48,074 nt of DNA, from contig NZ_WUEY01000033.1 in assembly GCF_010668395.1 (NCBI RefSeq), positions 1 through 48,074 of the forward strand, read 5' to 3'. The notes under the pieces were generated by a model. It saw only the letters and a list, made by a program, of their open reading frames with translations, was not told the origin of the DNA and searched no databases. Of this stretch, positions 43,874 through 48,074 are shown in pieces (the first letter of the stretch is position 1; each line of letters opens with the position of its first letter). Position numbers and translations under genes: made by a program. This DNA comes from Martinezella lusitana (lineage in GTDB: Bacteria > Pseudomonadota > Alphaproteobacteria > Rhizobiales > Rhizobiaceae).

Positions 43874-44043
43874 CCCGCCAGCAGGGCGACCTTAACAGAG
43901 CCCGTTGTGCAGACTAGCTTTCGGCTATCGCTGCGGTAACCCGGGCTGACTACCAGACCTATAAATTAAACTTATCTGCGAATTGACGAATTGCCGAAGG
44001 TATCTGAGAGTAGCTCGTTATATCGGCGCATGGGGACCATCCC

Positions 44044-45384
44044 TTGATTAAGTATTTTCGGCGAATTTGGAGGCGGAAGCATCTCATATTTTCTCGAGCA
44101 GTTATAGCTTTAATCGTCGTACTAATCGATCCGCTTGGAATTGGAGCTTCAAAGACAAGCCTGATTGACAACAACGTAGCTTGGCTCGCTGGCAATGTGA
44201 GCCCGGTCAAACCAAGCGAGAAAGTCGCTGTCGTCCTCATAGGAGACGACGATTTAGGATCTGACCATTTTAAGATGGACTGGCCTTTTACCTACAGCAA
44301 GACGGCCAGTATGGTTCATGCTCTGGCGTGCGCTGGGGTTGCGGGAATATTTTTCGATTTCACCGCTTCTTCCCGTTTCAATCTGGCCGCGGGGCAAGAC
44401 GAACTTCAAAAAATAACTCTCGACAGCACTCAGGGACCGCTGTGCGACGATGACAGCCAGGCAGCCAAGATTCCGGTTTTCTTTGGTAAAATTCCCGAAT
44501 TGACGACCCCCCTTTCGGATATCTTGGATAAGAATGGCAGGTTGCTTCAGATCAGCAACGGTCCCAACGATTGGGTATATCCCGCGGGCTTAGCGGAATT
44601 TCCGGACGAACCAGCCAGAGCTCAAGATACACCACCGGCGTTCGCAATTATGCGAGCTGCTTGCGTGGGTGAAACGAAGATGGCCGAGATTTGCGACAAA
44701 CAAAAAGTTTCCATGATGTCGGGAGATCCTCTACGACTTGTATGGAGCTCTCAGGTTAGCACCGCGCAGGCGTCGGTATCCCAAGACGTGGATGGGACCG
44801 CTACGTGTCGTTCGAAGCTGTCGTATTTTAAGACGTTGTCCTTACTGATGCACTTCACCGACGCAGGAAGGTATCAGCCATGCTTTCCGGTACTCACCTT
44901 GAGGGCTCAAGACCTCTTCAGAGGCGCTTCCTTCATAGAGAAATTTGGGAATCCTGTTGCGGTCTTAAAAAATCGGTTCGTGTTCGTCGGTTCTGCACTC
45001 CATGGTCTGAACGATACCGTCGCGTCGCCGGTCCACGGGCCTCTTCCGGGCGTCTACAAGCACGCCGTCGCTTTGGACAATCTGATTAGTTTTCCTCTGC
45101 CCTACCCTACCGAACCACCAGGGTACGTAACTTGGCTCCTTTCCGCGCTCATTATTGGTTCGATGGAAATCGCTCGAGACCTAATCCGGCCCAGTCATCG
45201 ACGTGGACTTCTTCAAATAGTTGTGCTCATTTCATTGATGATTATTACAACCATCATTATTGAGATCAATGCATGGCCTATCTCCCTCTTATTTCTGTTC
45301 GGATATTATCTCGGGTCAGAACGAATTGTGGCGTTTGCATCAAGTATAAAGACGCACCAACCACATGCCGGAGCTAGCGTGTGA
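44044..45384 (+). CDS. CHASE2-domain membrane protein without output domain
   Basis: A 446-aa protein. One N-terminal membrane segment (FSRAVIALIVVLIDPL) is followed by an extracytoplasmic CHASE2 domain of about 310 residues (EKVAVVLIGDDDLGSDHF, DWPFTYSKTASMVHALACAG, VAGIFFDFT, FVFVGSALHGLNDTVASPVH, PGVYKHAVALDNLI). Three C-terminal helices then end 25 residues before the stop. CHASE2 normally feeds a cyclase, kinase or diguanylate-cyclase domain; here none follows. The start is TTG at 44044 with GGGGA upstream; no ATG fits. The next gene begins in its stop. It is probably a sensor that works with another protein. Confidence 0.8.
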   Translation: MIKYFRRIWRRKHLIFSRAVIALIVVLIDPLGIGASKTSLIDNNVAWLAGNVSPVKPSEKVAVVLIGDDDLGSDHFKMDWPFTYSKTASMVHALACAGVAGIFFDFTASSRFNLAAGQDELQKITLDSTQGPLCDDDSQAAKIPVFFGKIPELTTPLSDILDKNGRLLQISNGPNDWVYPAGLAEFPDEPARAQDTPPAFAIMRAACVGETKMAEICDKQKVSMMSGDPLRLVWSSQVSTAQASVSQDVDGTATCRSKLSYFKTLSLLMHFTDAGRYQPCFPVLTLRAQDLFRGASFIEKFGNPVAVLKNRFVFVGSALHGLNDTVASPVHGPLPGVYKHAVALDNLISFPLPYPTEPPGYVTWLLSALIIGSMEIARDLIRPSHRRGLLQIVVLISLMIITTIIIEINAWPISLLFLFGYYLGSERIVAFASSIKTHQPHAGASV

Positions 45385-45734
45385 TGAAGTGGGCATCCGC
45401 ACTCATTCTCTCTACAATCTGCCTTGCTAGCGCGGCCCGGAGCGAAGAGCCGACGTCGCTGGTTATCGACGGGATATCGACCACAGCAGTTTGCCGAGAC
45501 GCTGCTGGGAAAAAAATTGTACCGGAGCTGCGGCCAACGCCACCGTTTCGCGCTAAAATGGCCGACAATGAGCGCATCGTATCTCTCGTGGGAAAGAAGG
45601 ACTGCTTTTTAAACGCCAGCGAATACCACCTCGAAAGTGATTACTCTGACCGGTGTTCGAGTGCGAAAAGCGATATCGGTGACGGCCGATACGTCGGCAC
45701 TAGAGGTTTAGTAGCCCCTCATTGCGACCAATAG
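45384..45734 (+). CDS. Small secreted cysteine-containing protein, unknown
   Basis: A 116-aa protein with a signal peptide (MKWASALILSTICLASAA, cleavage before EEPTSL). The mature part carries four Cys (TAVCRDAAG, KKDCFLN, DRCSSAK, APHCDQ), enough for two disulfides. A KKIVPELRP segment near the first Cys and a VSLVGKKDCFLN strand are visible. No family recognised. The ATG overlaps the CHASE2 stop by one base, so the two are co-translated and probably work together outside the cytoplasm. It is convergent with the caspase-like gene, 31 bases away. Confidence 0.65.
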   Translation: MKWASALILSTICLASAARSEEPTSLVIDGISTTAVCRDAAGKKIVPELRPTPPFRAKMADNERIVSLVGKKDCFLNASEYHLESDYSDRCSSAKSDIGDGRYVGTRGLVAPHCDQ

Positions 45735-45765
45735 TGCTGAAAATTCAGCCATCGCTTCTCAGGCC

Positions 45766-47948
45766 TTAATTTAAACGGCCAACCGTCAACGCATCGCCCG
45801 CGAGGGGAGATATCGAATACTTGCTGTTATCGGATTCAAGCGTGATCGTTCCGTCTTGCGCTATCGATACGCTATTGGTTCGCTGGCAATTGCAATCTTC
45901 ATTCTCCCATGTCGAACCATATGTTTGATAGTTCAGCTTGCCGCCGGCATATCCAGAAAACCATTTCAAGTCTTGGTCGAAAAATAAGGTAACCGGCCTG
46001 AGGCCGTCTATCACTCCGACCCATTTTTTTTGATTCAAAAGAGATTTATCCGGGCCGAAGTCGTCAAATTCTCCATCCAAATTATTCATCAGCTTCGCAC
46101 CGCTCAATACGATTAATGCCGATGAAGAGCCTTGGTCTTCCGAGGGAACCGAAAAGACTAATACCAGGTCGCGCACACCATCGTGGTCAACGTCATCAAC
46201 TAGGAGCTGGTCAAAATTGCACCCAAGCGGAGAGACGAAATTCGCTCGGTGTCCTTCGCGGCTGAATGAGAACGCCCCACCATATTTGTTTTCGCTGAAG
46301 ACCAGTTCTTCCGTCTTCCCGTCTTGGGCTAGATCCAGCGAAATCTTAGATTCGTTGCAGCTCGAGATCGCTCCATCTCGTTCGACAGAGCCAAGATTTT
46401 CGAAAGTGTCCTGATCACTTGGTGGCACAATCTGATATTGCTGCCTGATGCAGCGCAGCGTCGACATAATTGACATCTGATAGCCGCTTGGCCCTGACCG
46501 CGTTGGGCCACATCCCTGGTCAATCTCTGCTTTTGCCTTGATCACTGTGAGCGGAGTGGATGACCACTGTTGCCTCTCCGAGACGATGTCTGGACCAGCT
46601 TTAATTGTTGCATACGGTCTCGGCTCGTTAAAGGAAATAGAGATCGATCTGAACACGGAAGAATTAAAAGCGAGGTCCTCGTCCCAGCTCATTTCCAGAG
46701 CTGGATATTGGCGTTGAGACGTCAGCGTCTTGACCCCTCGCCTAGTTTCAAGGATCGCATTGATGAGACTGCCTTTTTCCCGCAGATTTTGGGCAAAAAT
46801 CTCAGCAAATGGACTATTTACGCCATTGATGGTGTCGAGAGCAGATTGACCTTGAGACGCCGAGAACGCAATCGCGTAGTCGAGGCCTTGCAAATATTGG
46901 GTATCCGCATGTGTTGATACGGAACGCACCTGCACCTTAGGCATCGTCTCAATGGGAGCGCGGTCGTTTGCCTTAGGGTCTGTCGTGTCCAATTCGATTG
47001 AATCTCGGCACGCATCAAAGACTACAAGGATTTTTTTGTACTTAAGGGCAGCAATCATCTTCAAGACCGAAGAGATGGATTGATATTGCCCATTCGATCC
47101 AGTGCCACTCATTTCGAAGTCTGTATATATGAGCGAGCTTATGCCGTTTATGTCGGCCGCATGCCCTGCGTAGTAGAAAATAAAAACATCTCGGTTTTTG
47201 CTTTTGTCAAACGATTGAATTGCCTCGGCCAGCTCGCCGCTTTTGACATTTGCCTTTACAACGCTTGAGATGCCCCGGCTTAGAAGAGCTTGTTTGATAA
47301 GTAGCGCGTCGCTCTGCGGGGTCTTTAGTTTGGGAACGCGCTGATAGTCATCGTTTGCTACGATCAACGCATCGACGCCTCTCGTCGTCGAAGGGTCGGT
47401 CGCGATATCTATGTCTACACGGTCTATGCCGCTGACTGATTGCTGAGATGATACGACGGGTTTTGGCGAAGCCCTTGATAGCTGAGCACCTAACGATGCG
47501 GCAGTGGCTTCCAGTTTTTGAATTTGACTGTCATAGGATTGCTGAAGGCATTCGACATTTGAGGCACACACTTCCCGCTCGGAAAGCCATTGATGTTGCA
47601 ATGACTTGGTAGCTGCTTTTTTCTGTTCATCGGACGCAGCCAATATATCCGTATATAGCTCTTCTAGACGCAATTCTTGCCGCTGGAGGGCCGTGTCCGA
47701 GCATATAGACGTCTCAGATGAGGATTTTGCCGACCCGCACCATTTGGGAGTCTGCCGGTCGGTCTCCGCTTGCAAATTCGTAGATTGCAACGAATTTTGG
47801 CCCGGGGCCAGGATGGTCAACCTCGACGCATAGACAGATTGAAGGCACGTAGTGTCGGAACCACAGGACTCCCGTTCCCCTATCCAGTTCTTCTGCGCCT
47901 GCTTGAGAGCCTTCTTTTGCCCCTCAGACGAGGACTTTAAAGCCTGCC
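45766..47948 (-). CDS. Caspase-like (peptidase C14) protein with LprI-type repeats, 5' end lost
   Basis: About 726 native residues remain. The N-terminal part has two LprI/DUF1311-like repeats: the first only as its second half (NWIGERESCGSDTTCLQSVY), the second complete (WCGSAKSSSETSICSD ... QHQWLSEREVCASNVECLQQSY). Then comes a caspase fold: GVDALIVANDDYQRVPKLKT, catalytic His in FYYAGHAAD and Cys in ILVVFDACRDS. The C-terminal third has a calcium-type loop (DDVDHDGVRDLVLVF) in an FG-GAP-like stretch. The open frame goes on to 48054 only through insertion-sequence DNA, so the native start and any signal peptide are gone. It is likely inactive now, though both catalytic residues survive. Confidence 0.82.
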
Positions 47949-48074
47949 TGCGGATTCCGACGTGAAGCCGGCCGGCATTCCGATCAAAGACCGGCCACCA
48001 TTCCGATTTGAAGCCGGCCACTATTCCAATCAAAGACCGGCCGATTTTCGGCACTGAAGAATACCCCCCTGGGT
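47949..48074. mobile_element. Terminus of an insertion sequence (IS21-like), cut by the window end
   Basis: Sequence unlike the caspase gene begins at TGCGGATTCC (47949) and holds four 23-bp repeats up to 48045. Multiple end repeats of this sort, with TG at the tip, are typical of IS21-family ends that I recall from rhizobia. The transposase genes would lie beyond the window. The insertion truncates the caspase-like gene. Confidence 0.65.
47954..48045. repeat. Four direct 23-bp repeats in the insertion-sequence end
   Basis: Units start at 47954, 47977, 48000 and 48023. Each begins ATTCCGA (ATTCCAA in the last), then a variable CGTG/TCAA/TTTG part, then AAGCCGGCC or AGACCGGCC. Odd and even units resemble each other most. 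They are adjacent with no spacers; probable transposase binding sites. Confidence 0.85.

Noticed and set aside
47954..48045. Four 23-bp repeats as a CRISPR array
   Set aside because: The units are adjacent without spacers and lie in a mobile-element end; there are no cas genes.

Overview
The window looks like an alphaproteobacterial, most likely Rhizobium-type, accessory replicon or genomic island. Evidence: a DUF982 protein, a ROSE-type RNA thermometer in front of an Hsp20 gene, an ECF sigma/NrsF pair, many Liv-type ABC transporter genes, high-GC coding sequence, and several decayed gene fragments with insertion-sequence DNA at the right edge. No rRNA, tRNA, replication origin or CRISPR array was seen.

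Left part (1-15.2 kb): a mosaic of stress and accessory genes. It holds a DnaQ-like exonuclease, DUF982, Hsp20 with its thermometer, and a truncated epimerase. Next is an ECF sigma factor with its membrane anti-sigma. It faces an operon for a periplasmic DUF5666-like protein, a cytochrome b561 and a Tat-exported molybdopterin oxidoreductase. Both directions carry the same promoter motif (TGTAAC-N16-CGAATG), which suggests one sigma factor drives both. Then come a TetR regulator beside a perfect 35-bp palindrome, a small secreted peptide gene and a MacA/MacB-type exporter with ATPase and permease as separate genes. Last are an RND pump remnant, a cold-shock protein, VapBC and a GSU2403-type nucleotidyltransferase.

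Middle part (15.6-43.1 kb): one catabolic supercluster. The leftward arm (from 29.7 kb down) encodes two MaoC-like hotdog proteins, a CaiB/BaiF CoA-transferase, an ADP-forming acyl-CoA synthetase, two acyl-CoA dehydrogenases, a carboxymuconolactone-decarboxylase-like protein and an alpha/beta-hydrolase. After a terminator follow a complete Liv-type transporter and a flavin reductase. A LysR regulator lies in the middle, then another alpha/beta-hydrolase and an MBL-fold hydrolase. The rightward arm encodes a second complete Liv-type transporter, an enoyl-CoA hydratase, a D-2-hydroxyacid dehydrogenase, a GMC oxidoreductase and a FadB-like bifunctional enzyme. The logic is import of a carboxylic acid or alcohol, CoA activation and beta-oxidation-like degradation; the substrate cannot be read from sequence. 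The cluster is bracketed by two diverged direct repeats (about 15.19-15.36 and 43.26-43.43 kb), both holding the 3' end of the same minus-strand gene. Both alpha/beta-hydrolases lack the nucleophilic serine, and one ABC ATPase has Arg in place of the Walker A lysine.

Right part (43.2-48.07 kb): lower GC, with a P-loop kinase fragment, a CHASE2 sensor lacking an output domain, a small secreted cysteine-containing protein and, convergent to them, a caspase-like protein with LprI-type repeats. The caspase-like gene has lost its 5' end to an insertion-sequence terminus with four 23-bp repeats that runs off the window (IS21-like by appearance). This CHASE2/secreted protein/caspase module is the part least explained by known systems.
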